Assembly (NCBI RefSeq): GCF_037190085.1
Contig: NZ_JBBCJO010000012.1
Location: forward strand, 1 to 64,000
Direction of reading: 5' to 3'
Length of the DNA stretch: 64,000 nucleotides
Origin: Gemmatimonas aurantiaca
GTDB taxonomy: Bacteria > Gemmatimonadota > Gemmatimonadetes > Gemmatimonadales > Gemmatimonadaceae
Shown: in pieces, positions 1 to 7,601 of the stretch
How the letters are laid out: the number at the start of each line of letters is the position of its first letter
Position numbering within the stretch: position 1 is the first letter of the stretch
The notes under the pieces: generated by a model
The model's input: only the letters and a program-made list of their open reading frames with translations
Told to the model about the DNA's origin: nothing
The model's database searches: none
Position numbers and translations under genes: made by a program

Positions 1-165
1 TGGTTCCAGCTCCCGTGGTTCCAGCTCCCGTGGTTCCAGCTCCCGTGGTTCCAGCTCCCGTGGTTCCAGCTCCCGTGGTTCCAGCTCCCGTGGTTCCAGC
101 TCCCGTGGTTCCAGCTCCCGTGGTTCCAGCTCCCGTCGTTCCAGCTCCCGTCGTTCCAGCTCCCG
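1..165. repeat. 15-bp tandem repeat array (truncated by window edge)
   Basis: Eleven uninterrupted 15-bp units run from the first base: nine copies of tggttccagctcccg, then two copies of tcgttccagctcccg. The array stops four bases before the stop codon of the symporter gene at 169. Because 15 is a multiple of three, no frame is interrupted; one plus-strand frame reads as a repeated Val-Val-Pro-Ala-Pro pentapeptide. The unit nearest the gene is the diverged one. The left end is outside the window, so total copy number and whether the array lies in another gene are unknown. Confidence 0.97.
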
Positions 166-168
166 CTG

Positions 169-1455
169 TTACGCCGCCGCTTCCTCCGACTGCCCCTCCC
201 CGAGTACGCCTTCCCATCTCGCCATGACCGCGGTGGCGAGGCAGTTGCCGAGCAGGTTCACCGAGGTGCGGGCCATGTCCATGATGGCGTCCACGCCGAG
301 AATGACCGCGATGCCTTCCAGCGGCAGACCGAACTGCGCCAGCGCACCGGACAGGATGACCAGGGAAGCGCGCGGGACGGCCGCCACGCCCTTCGACGTC
401 AGCATCAGCGTCAGCATCATCAGCAACTGCTGACCGATCGGCATGTCGATCCCGGCCGCCTGTGCCACGAAGACCGAGGCGATGGCCAGGTACAGCGTGC
501 TGCCGTCGAGGTTGAACGAATAGCCCGTGGGCAGCACGAAGGACACGATGCGGCGCGGCACGCCGAACTTCTCCATGGCCTGCATGGCCTGCGGGAACGC
601 CGCCTCGCTCGATGCGGTGGAGAACGCGATCAGCCACGGTTCCTTCACCAGCTGCCAGAACCGCTTGATGTCGAGCCGCGCGAGCAGCGCGATCGGCAAC
701 AGCACCACGAGAATGAACACCACCAGCGACACGTACAGCGTGCCCACGAGCTTGGCCAGGTTGAGCATCACGTCGAGACCGCTCTTGCCCACCGTCACGC
801 CGATCGCCGCACCGATACCGATGGGGGCGTAGGCCATGACGATGCCGACGAACTTGAACATGACATCGCTGAGCGACTGCAGCCAGTCGAGCATGGTCTT
901 CTTCGAATCGCCTTCCACCCGCGCCAGCGCCACGGCGAAGAGGATCGCGAAGAACACGATCTGCAGCACTTCGTTCTGCGCGGCCGCTTCGAAGAAACTC
1001 TGCGGCACCGTGTGTTCGAGCACCGAGGAGAACGTGGGCGTGCGGGACGCCAGCGCCTGGAACTCCTCACCGCTGCCCGTATCGGGCGCGATCTGCAGTC
1101 CCACCCCCGGCTTCACGAGATTCACCGCGAACAGACCGATTGCCAACGCCAGCGTGGTGACGATCTCGAAGTAGATGATCGAACGCAGCGCCAGCTTGCC
1201 GACCTTCGCCATGTCGTCGCCGTGGCCGGCAATCCCCACCACCAGCGTACTGAAGAGCAGCGGCACGATCAGTGACTTGATCATGCGCAGGAAGATGTTG
1301 GCCAGCGGCTTGAGGTTCGGCGCAAAATCGGGGGCGAGCCACCCGATGAGGATGCCGACCACCATCGAGATCAGAATCCACTGCGAAAAACTGATGCCGA
1401 GAAAGCCCTGTTTACCCTTCGGCGCCGGTGCGGTGGAGACGGAGATATGAGCCAT
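169..1455 (-). CDS. Sodium/proton-dicarboxylate or acidic amino acid symporter (DAACS/Glt family)
   Basis: An inner-membrane secondary transporter of 428 aa, the usual length for GltP/DctA proteins. The start MAHISVSTAP (1455) is chosen because the longer open frame runs into the upstream permease gene, whose stop lies 11 nt away. Family landmarks are visible in order: a Ser-rich re-entrant loop (FSTASSEAAFP), the NLDGST segment of the unwound helix, a second re-entrant loop (LTSKGVAAVPRASLVIL) and the last core helix with DMARTSVNLLGN. The Arg in DMART is the residue that in studied homologues selects acidic substrates, so C4-dicarboxylates, glutamate or aspartate are the likely cargo. It follows the APC permease in a probable operon. 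I cannot choose between GltP and DctA function. Confidence 0.9.
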   Translation of the reverse strand: MAHISVSTAPAPKGKQGFLGISFSQWILISMVVGILIGWLAPDFAPNLKPLANIFLRMIKSLIVPLLFSTLVVGIAGHGDDMAKVGKLALRSIIYFEIVTTLALAIGLFAVNLVKPGVGLQIAPDTGSGEEFQALASRTPTFSSVLEHTVPQSFFEAAAQNEVLQIVFFAILFAVALARVEGDSKKTMLDWLQSLSDVMFKFVGIVMAYAPIGIGAAIGVTVGKSGLDVMLNLAKLVGTLYVSLVVFILVVLLPIALLARLDIKRFWQLVKEPWLIAFSTASSEAAFPQAMQAMEKFGVPRRIVSFVLPTGYSFNLDGSTLYLAIASVFVAQAAGIDMPIGQQLLMMLTLMLTSKGVAAVPRASLVILSGALAQFGLPLEGIAVILGVDAIMDMARTSVNLLGNCLATAVMARWEGVLGEGQSEEAAA

Positions 1456-1466
1456 GAAGTCGAAGG

Positions 1467-2951
1467 TCAGCGGTTGTCGGAAGGATTGCGCAGCACCGAA
1501 TGACGGAAGCCGTACGCGAAGTAAAACGTGAGACCGATCACCATCCACACGCCGAACGCCATCCAGGCGCTGGATGGCAGTCCCCGCATCACGAAGACAC
1601 AGGCCCCTGCGCCCAGCAGCGTCACGGCCCAGAAGAACGGCACGCGGAACGGACGGTGCCGATCGGGTTCCCGTATCCGAAGGACGAGCACGCCGAGACA
1701 CACCACCGCAAAGGCGGCTAGGGTGCCGATGTTCGTGAGATCGTAGGTGGCCGCATCGTCGGCCACGAGCGAACCCAGCGCGACGGCCACGCCGGTGATG
1801 AGCGTGGTGATGTGCGGCGTGCGGGTCTTCGGGTGCAGCTTGGCCGCGAACCGCGGCAGCAGACCGTCACGTGCCATCGCGTAGAAGATGCGCGGCTGAC
1901 CATACTGGAACACCAGCAGCACCGCGGCCATCGACACCGTCGCACCGGCCGCCACGATCCAGCTCGCGGTGGAAAGCCCCGCCATCGATAGCGCCTTCGC
2001 CAGCGGATCGGAGCTGCGCAACTGCTCGTACGGTACCAGACCCGTGGCCACCGCGCCCACGATCACGTAGATGAGCGTACAGACCGCGAGTCCCCCGAGA
2101 ATGCCACGCGGCAGATTGCGCTGCGGGTCCTTGGTTTCCTCGGCGGCCGTGGAGATCGCATCGAATCCGATGTAGGCAAAAAACACGATCGCGGCACCCT
2201 GGTGGATGCCGCGAAATCCGTTCGGCGCAAACGGCTTGTAGTTGGCCGGATCGATGTGCATGGCGCCCACGATCACGAACAACGCGAGCACGAGCAGCTT
2301 CACCACCACCATGATGTTGTTGGCGCGCGTGCTTTCCTTCACGCCCTGCATCAGCAGCGCGGTGATGGCTGCCACGATGCCGAACGCCGGCAGGTTGACG
2401 AGCACCGGAATTCCGGCAATGCGTGGTGCGCTCTCGAGCAGCCCGTGAATGGCCGGATCCCCACTGGCTTTCACGTTCCAGTACCCGTGCGTGAGCCAGC
2501 CCGGCAGATCGATGCCGAACCCCGACAGCAGCGACGTGAAGTAGCCGCTCCAGCCGATGGCCACCGCCACGTTGCCGACCGCGTACTCGAGGATGAGCGC
2601 CCATCCCACCACCCAGGCGACGATCTCGCCGAGTGTGGCGTAGGAGTACGCATACGCACTCCCCGCCTGCGGAATCATGGAAGCCAGTTCGGCGTAGCAG
2701 AGGGCCGCGAGACCACACACGGCACCCAGCAGCACGAAGGAGAGGACCAGCGCGGGACCGGCGCCGTATCGCACGACGGTGCCGTCGGCGAGCGTTTCGC
2801 CGGCCGCCGCGGTGCCCAGTGAGGAGAAGATTCCCGCACCGATGACCGCGCCGATCGCGAGCATGATGAGATCGCCGGCGCCAAGCGTGCGGCGCATGCC
2901 ATGCTCACCATTGTCGGGGGCGGCGATCGGTTTCCGATCGAACAGACCCAT
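1467..2951 (-). CDS. APC superfamily amino acid permease (cationic amino acid transporter-like)
   Basis: A 494-aa inner-membrane permease with about 12-14 hydrophobic helices. The N-terminus carries the diagnostic first helix GAVIGAGIFSSLGTAA, and the middle carries FFAYIGFDAISTAAEET, the sixth-helix signature of the CAT/YfnA branch. The C-terminal tail has the LRIREPDRHRPFRVPFFW motif common in this branch. The start MGLFDRKP agrees with related proteins. Substrate is likely a cationic or neutral amino acid; sequence alone does not settle which. The acidic-substrate symporter begins 11 nt downstream, so the pair is probably co-transcribed as an amino acid/dicarboxylate uptake unit. Confidence 0.9.
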   Translation of the reverse strand: MGLFDRKPIAAPDNGEHGMRRTLGAGDLIMLAIGAVIGAGIFSSLGTAAAGETLADGTVVRYGAGPALVLSFVLLGAVCGLAALCYAELASMIPQAGSAYAYSYATLGEIVAWVVGWALILEYAVGNVAVAIGWSGYFTSLLSGFGIDLPGWLTHGYWNVKASGDPAIHGLLESAPRIAGIPVLVNLPAFGIVAAITALLMQGVKESTRANNIMVVVKLLVLALFVIVGAMHIDPANYKPFAPNGFRGIHQGAAIVFFAYIGFDAISTAAEETKDPQRNLPRGILGGLAVCTLIYVIVGAVATGLVPYEQLRSSDPLAKALSMAGLSTASWIVAAGATVSMAAVLLVFQYGQPRIFYAMARDGLLPRFAAKLHPKTRTPHITTLITGVAVALGSLVADDAATYDLTNIGTLAAFAVVCLGVLVLRIREPDRHRPFRVPFFWAVTLLGAGACVFVMRGLPSSAWMAFGVWMVIGLTFYFAYGFRHSVLRNPSDNR

Positions 2952-3080
2952 GACGTCTGCTGGGAGATGAGGTGGGAACGTCTGCGACCTGCGGAGCCCG
3001 CGTGACCGTGAGAGGCCGACGGGGCGTTACCGGCGAGGTCGGGGGAGAGAAACGCCCTGCAACCTATCGCCACGCACGGA

Positions 3081-3950
3081 TCACAGCGAGTAGGTGATCT
3101 CGGTCCTGGCCCGAATGGGCACACCCTGTGCATTCACGGCGGGGCGGAACCGGATGGCCGCCAGCGCCTCACGCAATTTCCTGTTGTAACTCCCGTCCTT
3201 CGTGGGCTCGAACTGCAGATCGAGCACCTTGCCGGTGGAATCGACATCGAAGGTCACGACAATGGTGCCGCGGGCTTTGCTGGGCACCGGTAACGGCGGC
3301 AGGAAGAGCTCCGTGGGGGCCGGCGGATACGCCGTTCCCGTGCCGCCGCCCGTGCCGGGGCCGACGCTGCTGCCGCGCCCCGTTCCCACCCCGGTGCCCA
3401 CCCCACCGCCGCTGCCCGGCCCACTGCCGGCGCTGCCGTCCGTGCCCGAACCGCCGCCGGAGCCGGCGGTGACCGACTTTGCGTCGGTCGCGTCGGTGGC
3501 CGGCGTTGGCGACGGCGGCGTGGGAGTGGGTTGGGGAGGTGTGGGCTGGGGCGGAGTCGGCGGGGGCACCACCGGCGGCTTGATCTCCGGTGGCTTGATC
3601 ACGGGCGGCGTGACCGCTGGCGTGGGAGCGGATGGCACCTTCACGAACTGGATGCGCTCCTGCTTCATCTGCCCACCCGTGCCCTTGTTGCCCCCACCCC
3701 CGCCGCCGGCGGGGCCAAGCCCACCGGCACCGAGCACCTCGCGGAAAGTCTCCGGCGACGTGAACGGCACGATGAGGAGGGCGATGATGAGCAGGTGCAG
3801 CAGCACCGAGAGCACGAGGCTCCGCACACGGCGCTGCTTGCCGACGGGTACGCCGATGGGGGGGCGATACCGCGGTCGCTCGTGTGGTGGCTCGGGCAAT
3901 CCGGCGCCGGAATGCGCCCCCGCGCCGGAAATGGGAGGCTGTGCGTCCAT
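3081..3950 (-). CDS. TonB-family energy transducer (second copy)
   Basis: A 289-aa TonB-like protein. Layout: a cytoplasmic N-terminus ending in the basic QRRVR; one membrane anchor at about residues 45-62; a periplasmic Pro-rich spacer with repeated KPP and TPPQP units (about 100-150); a Gly/Ser-rich linker; and a C-terminal TonB fold from about residue 205 (GTIVVTFDVDSTGKVLDL and EALAAIRFRPA). TonB proteins carry proton-motive force from ExbB/ExbD to outer-membrane receptors. It lies 179 nt downstream of the second exbD, separated by a hairpin, so it may be the last gene of the tonB-exb operon or be partly uncoupled from it. The two linkers give this TonB a longer reach than the first copy. 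Confidence 0.88.
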   Translation of the reverse strand: MDAQPPISGAGAHSGAGLPEPPHERPRYRPPIGVPVGKQRRVRSLVLSVLLHLLIIALLIVPFTSPETFREVLGAGGLGPAGGGGGGNKGTGGQMKQERIQFVKVPSAPTPAVTPPVIKPPEIKPPVVPPPTPPQPTPPQPTPTPPSPTPATDATDAKSVTAGSGGGSGTDGSAGSGPGSGGGVGTGVGTGRGSSVGPGTGGGTGTAYPPAPTELFLPPLPVPSKARGTIVVTFDVDSTGKVLDLQFEPTKDGSYNRKLREALAAIRFRPAVNAQGVPIRARTEITYSL

Positions 3951-4022
3951 GCGGAGAATGAAAGGGCGAATGAAACATACTACGCCGAGCAGAATACGCG
4001 GAGCGCAATACGCCGAACGTAC

Positions 4023-4058
4023 TACGGCGGGCGAGCCCTGTGGGGTTCACCCGCCGTA
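4023..4058 (-). terminator. Hairpin between exbD and the distal tonB
   Basis: An arm starting tacggcggg pairs with one ending cccgccgta, giving a 16-bp stem with one mismatch (C4032/A4049), one G-U pair and a 4-nt loop. No run of T follows on either strand, so a transcript-processing or attenuating element is as likely as a true terminator. It sits between the second exbD (stop 4130) and tonB (start 3950). Confidence 0.5.
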
Positions 4059-4129
4059 ATAAGACACCGCATGTGGGTGGTGAGTGCCCGAGGGCTCCAC
4101 CATCCCGGTCATGTCAGGTCGTGTTCAGG

Positions 4130-4537
4130 TCACTTCGGCGCGACGCCGATGACCCTGACCCCTGCGCCGCGTGCCTGGTCCATGGCCCAGATGACATCCG
4201 AGTACTTCACCATGGTGTCGCCCTTCACGAAGATGATCTTTTCGGGACGGGGATCGTACAGCGACTTCAGACGCGTCAGCAACTGATCCTTCGGCACATC
4301 TTCCTTGTTGATCGCGAACTTTTCATCCGGCAGGATTTCGAGCACGATCTGATCCGGCGCCACGTTCGGCTGCGACGGCTGCGGATTCGGGTCGGGAAGC
4401 TGCGTATCGATCGCCTTGCGGCTCATGGGGATGATCATCATGAAGATGATCAGCAGCACCAGGAGCACGTCGATCATGGGCGTGACGTTGATCTCGTTAT
4501 TGAGACTGCTGCCACCGCCGCCAGTAGACATCCCCAT
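4130..4537 (-). CDS. exbD: ExbD/TolR-family biopolymer transport protein (second copy)
   Basis: A 135-aa ExbD protein: a short cytoplasmic N-terminus (MGMSTGGGGS), one transmembrane helix with the conserved ionisable Asp in TPMIDVLLVLLIIFM (Asp23), and a periplasmic domain. It forms the proton channel with ExbB and energises TonB. The start has a GGGAG ribosome site, and the stop of the preceding exbD lies 3 nt upstream, so translation is coupled. The periplasmic part differs clearly from that of the neighbouring ExbD, so the two are old paralogues rather than a recent duplication. Confidence 0.93.
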   Translation of the reverse strand: MGMSTGGGGSSLNNEINVTPMIDVLLVLLIIFMMIIPMSRKAIDTQLPDPNPQPSQPNVAPDQIVLEILPDEKFAINKEDVPKDQLLTRLKSLYDPRPEKIIFVKGDTMVKYSDVIWAMDQARGAGVRVIGVAPK

Positions 4538-4539
4538 GG

Positions 4540-5004
4540 TTACTGACTCCCCCCCGGACGGATGCGATCGCTTTCGACGAGCGATTCCGTACCGGGTGTC
4601 TGCTCGGTGATGAGCGCCGCCACGCGCACACCGGCGCGCGAGAGGACACCCAGGGCGTCGACGACCTTGAGGTACTGAAGGTCCTTGTGGGCCTTCACGT
4701 ACATGATGTAGTCGTCGCGCTCCTTGCCATAAATCTCCCGCACGAGGGTTTCGAGGTCCTCATTGCGGACTGCCTGCTTGTTCAGGTAGTACCGCCCCTG
4801 ATCGTCGATACCGAGTACCTGATCACCATCTTCTTCCGGGTGGGGCTTGAGATTCTGCCCTTCCGGCGGGACCGCGGTGAAACCCGCATTGATCTGCGGG
4901 ATCGTGATCATGAAGATGATGAGCAGCACCAGCATCACGTCGATCATGGGGGTCACGTTCGGCTCGGCCTTTACGCCGCCGCCGCCACCCACACTCATGC
5001 CCAT
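4540..5004 (-). CDS. exbD: ExbD/TolR-family biopolymer transport protein (first copy)
   Basis: A 154-aa ExbD protein with the same plan as its downstream paralogue: N-terminal MGMSVGGGGG, one helix with TPMIDVMLVLLIIFM (Asp22 is the proton-carrying residue) and a periplasmic domain. I chose the ATG at 5004 over an upstream GTG because GGAG lies 7 nt before it and because the resulting N-terminus matches that of the second ExbD. It follows exbB by 79 nt and precedes the second exbD by 2 nt. Two different ExbD subunits next to one ExbB suggest a mixed ExbB/ExbD complex, as in several Bacteroidota and Gemmatimonadota-type operons. Confidence 0.93.
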   Translation of the reverse strand: MGMSVGGGGGVKAEPNVTPMIDVMLVLLIIFMITIPQINAGFTAVPPEGQNLKPHPEEDGDQVLGIDDQGRYYLNKQAVRNEDLETLVREIYGKERDDYIMYVKAHKDLQYLKVVDALGVLSRAGVRVAALITEQTPGTESLVESDRIRPGGSQ

Positions 5005-5083
5005 GGTGCGACTCCGTGATGACACCGCCGATGGAGCGCCTCAGACGAGGCGCTCACCGGCAGATCGCGTGATAGGGTGCGGC

Positions 5084-5815
5084 TTACTGCGAGATCGTCT
5101 GCTGGCCAGCCGTGTTGAACTCGCGCGTGAAGCGCGAACGGCCGAACTCGCCCGAGACACCCTTGATGAGGTAGTCGATCATTTCCTTCGACGTGTACGT
5201 CATCTCGGCCGTGAGGTTGTCGATCTTCGTCTGGAAGTAGTTGAACGCCCACACGGCCGGGATGGCGACGCCGATACCGATGGCCGTCGTGATGAGCGCC
5301 TCGGCGACACCGGCGGCGATGGCGGAGATACCGCCCGCACCCGACGTGGCCATACCCGTGAAGGAATTCACGATACCCATCGTGGTGCCCAGCAGACCGA
5401 CGAACGGCGACGTCGCGCCGACGGTGGCCAGCACGCCCAGACCACGCTTCAGGTCGACGACCGTCATCAGCATTTCACGCTCGACCGCACGTTCGGCCGA
5501 GTTGATGTCCGACACCGTCACCGAGCCGTCCTGGATGAGCGGACGGATTTCGGAGAGTGCGCCACCGAGGACGCGGGCGACGTGCGACTTCTTGTAGCCT
5601 TCGGCCAGCTTGATCGCCTCGTTGAGGTTGTCCTCTTCGAGGAACTGCGAGAACTCGGGGGCGAACTTGCGCGTTTCGGCCTGCGCCTTGCGCATCGACC
5701 ACCACTTCTGGATGAGCACGGTGAACGAGAACGCCGACATGGCCAGGAGCGTGAAGACGATGCCCTTGGCAAACCAGCCCATCGAGTGGTACAGCTCCAT
5801 CAACGACATGTTCAT
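5084..5815 (-). CDS. exbB: ExbB/TolQ-family proton channel protein
   Basis: A 243-aa member of the MotA/TolQ/ExbB family. A first hydrophobic helix lies at about residues 14-35. A long cytoplasmic loop follows with LEEDNLNEAIKLAEGY, then two more helices carrying the family signature GLLGTTMGIVNSFTGM and AEALITTAIGIGVAIPAVWAFN. It forms the stator channel that energises TonB. It sits between the first tonB and the first exbD in a compact operon. ExbB and TolQ are hard to separate by sequence; the flanking tonB genes and the absence of tolA/tolB favour ExbB. Confidence 0.93.
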   Translation of the reverse strand: MNMSLMELYHSMGWFAKGIVFTLLAMSAFSFTVLIQKWWSMRKAQAETRKFAPEFSQFLEEDNLNEAIKLAEGYKKSHVARVLGGALSEIRPLIQDGSVTVSDINSAERAVEREMLMTVVDLKRGLGVLATVGATSPFVGLLGTTMGIVNSFTGMATSGAGGISAIAAGVAEALITTAIGIGVAIPAVWAFNYFQTKIDNLTAEMTYTSKEMIDYLIKGVSGEFGRSRFTREFNTAGQQTISQ

Positions 5816-5848
5816 GAGACGGATCTCCGCAAAACGGTAGGAAAGAAC

Positions 5849-6574
5849 TCAGCGGTTGAGCGAGAACTGGAACGGCTGCTGCACGAGCTGCTTCACCTTG
5901 CGGCCACCGACTTCTGCCGGCAGGAAACGCATGCGCTGCAGCGCGTTTTTCACGGCGGTCGTGAACAGGTCGTTGTCGGACTTGAGCGCCTTGAAGGTGC
6001 TCATATCGGCGCGGCCCGTGGTGTCGACCACGAACTGGGCGAGAACGGTGCCTTCGATACCGGCGGACCGGAGCATGTCGGGGTACGACGGGCCCTGGGC
6101 GCCCGGCGCCATGACGACGGGCTTTTCCACCTGGAAGTCGAAGTACGGCTGGTCGGCCGCCTGCTGCGGGACCGGCCCCTTGCCCCCTTCGACACCCTTC
6201 GCGATACCGCCCTGCACACCCTTACCCGAGAAGTCCGCCTCGTCCGTCACCTTCTTGGACAGGTCGATCTCCGGGATGATGTTGGGGATTTCCGGCGGTG
6301 CCTGAAGCACCTGGAATCCCTTGGGTGGCGGCGGCGCGGCCACGGCGTCGGGCGGCGGTGGAGGCGGCTTCTCCGGCTCGGGCGGCTTGGGCTCGTCCTT
6401 CTTCACCTCGACGAAGTCGACCTTCTCTTCCTTCGGCTTCTCGTTCACGATGCCAGCGTTCTTCGTGACGATGACCAACGCCACCACCACAGCGGCGTGA
6501 GCGATGATCGAGGTGATGGACCCACCCAAGCGCTTCTGCTTCTTCGCCTTCGATTCAAGCAGGTTGTTGAACAT
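5849..6574 (-). CDS. tonB: TonB-family energy transducer (first copy)
   Basis: A 241-aa TonB protein. It has a basic N-terminus (ESKAKKQKRLGGS), one membrane anchor at about residues 19-40, a Lys/Glu/Pro-rich spacer (residues 50-95, KPPEPEKPPPPPPD) and a C-terminal TonB domain with GIEGTVLAQFVVDTTGRADM and NALQRMRFLPAEVGG. It is the first gene of tonB-exbB-exbD-exbD, with 33 nt to exbB. This is the likely energy source for the SusC-type receptor at 36108-39140. The upstream 14-bp palindrome at 6687-6700 is a candidate control site. Confidence 0.92.
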   Translation of the reverse strand: MFNNLLESKAKKQKRLGGSITSIIAHAAVVVALVIVTKNAGIVNEKPKEEKVDFVEVKKDEPKPPEPEKPPPPPPDAVAAPPPPKGFQVLQAPPEIPNIIPEIDLSKKVTDEADFSGKGVQGGIAKGVEGGKGPVPQQAADQPYFDFQVEKPVVMAPGAQGPSYPDMLRSAGIEGTVLAQFVVDTTGRADMSTFKALKSDNDLFTTAVKNALQRMRFLPAEVGGRKVKQLVQQPFQFSLNR

Positions 6575-6686
6575 CTCGCTTGTCCGGGGTACGGGCTACG
6601 GATCTCGGGTTCGATCGGAGTGACCGAATACCGACTTGGCGATTCTACGCAACGGAAATGATCCGGCAATGGACGGAACATTAGGA

Positions 6687-6700
6687 TCGGATTAATCCGA
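6687..6700. promoter_or_regulatory. 14-bp perfect palindrome upstream of tonB (possible operator)
   Basis: tcggattaatccga is its own reverse complement. It lies 113 nt upstream of the first tonB start, in a locally AT-rich stretch that also holds promoter-like sequence. Such a perfect AT-centred dyad is typical of a dimeric repressor site. No regulator can be named. The rest of 6575-6866 shows nothing else but the 9-bp triplet at 6843. Confidence 0.4.
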
Positions 6701-6842
6701 GGTTAGTATTCCCCTCACAAAATGCTTTCTCGGAGGGGATTGACAGGAGAGGACTTATCGCAGGGCCCCGCCGATCGGTCAGGACGGCTGGCTGGCGAAT
6801 TCAGCCACAGGCACCCGAAGAACGTCCGGTTCGGCACGGTCG

Positions 6843-6869
6843 CCGTGCCTACCGTGCCTACCGTGCCTA
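6843..6869. repeat. 9-bp repeat, three perfect copies, at the 3' end of the ABC permease
   Basis: ccgtgccta occurs three times in a row. The cta of the copy at 6861-6869 is the TAG stop codon of the permease gene. Gain or loss of units would move the stop by whole codons or only lengthen the 3' region. Confidence 0.85.
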
Positions 6870-7601
6870 CCGGACCTCCAGGCTCCGCATGGCCCGCTGG
6901 GCGCTCCACAGCAGCGCGACCACCGTGAGCGCGGCGGGAACCAGCACCACCACATGCTCCGCGACCGCGACACCCCACCAGCCCGGCCAGCGCCTTTCTG
7001 TAAGAGCGCCAAAATGCCCGCGGGCAATCCACCCCAGCAACAAGAGCAGAAATGCCACTCCGCCGGCCGCGGTCGCACTCCGGAGCCGGATGGCGAGATA
7101 CAGCACCAGCGTCCACCAGGCGGTGGAGGCCAGCACGCCGAGGACCATGACACGCGCCAGCTGCTTCAGCGTGTTCATCGGCTCCTGCAGTGTGCCCATG
7201 CCCGCGTGAACGAAGATCGTGACACATCCGGCCACGAAGAACAGCGCTGCCAGGGTCCAGGCGGCGCGGGTGAGTGCAATAAACTTGCCGAACACCATCA
7301 CGCGTCGCATGCCGGGCACGAGCAACGGCAAACGGATCGCACCGGTGGCGATATCCGTGGCACCCACCTGCGCCCCGAGCACCACCATCATCAGGGGATA
7401 CATCACCGCGAACCAGACGGTGGTACTGACCTCCACCAGCCAGTTGTCGAGCTCGAGGCGCCACGGCATGTCATCGGGACGTGCCGTGAACATCAGCCCG
7501 AACGCCAGCAGCATGGCGCCGAAAGCGAGCCCCACGAAACTCCCCGAGCGACGCAGTCGTCGCCATTCGAACGCCGCAGCGATGCGAATCTGCGCGTTCA
7601 C
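6867..7601 (-). CDS. ABC-2-type transporter permease subunit
   Basis: A 244-aa integral membrane protein with about six hydrophobic segments and no ATPase motif, the usual size for the membrane half of an ABC-2-type exporter. The N-terminal soluble piece EWRRLRRSGSF followed by a long helix is typical. The GTG start at 7601 overlaps the TGA of the ATPase gene by 4 nt, so the two are translationally coupled and should form one transporter. Cargo is unknown. The nearness of two secreted micropeptide genes just upstream makes peptide export or peptide resistance a possibility, but this is inference from position only. Confidence 0.8.
   Translation of the reverse strand: MNAQIRIAAAFEWRRLRRSGSFVGLAFGAMLLAFGLMFTARPDDMPWRLELDNWLVEVSTTVWFAVMYPLMMVVLGAQVGATDIATGAIRLPLLVPGMRRVMVFGKFIALTRAAWTLAALFFVAGCVTIFVHAGMGTLQEPMNTLKQLARVMVLGVLASTAWWTLVLYLAIRLRSATAAGGVAFLLLLLGWIARGHFGALTERRWPGWWGVAVAEHVVVLVPAALTVVALLWSAQRAMRSLEVR

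Noticed and set aside
1..165. CRISPR array
   Set aside because: Units are adjacent without spacers, so it is a simple tandem repeat.
1..227. Plus-strand frame with VVPAP pentapeptide repeats
   Set aside because: Begins inside the repeat array and runs into the antisense of the symporter; cannot be shown to be a gene from this window.
4847..6661. A 604-codon open frame on the plus strand across exbD, exbB and tonB
   Set aside because: It is the antisense shadow of well-supported genes in high-GC DNA; its translation is Arg/His/Asp-rich with no family sequence.
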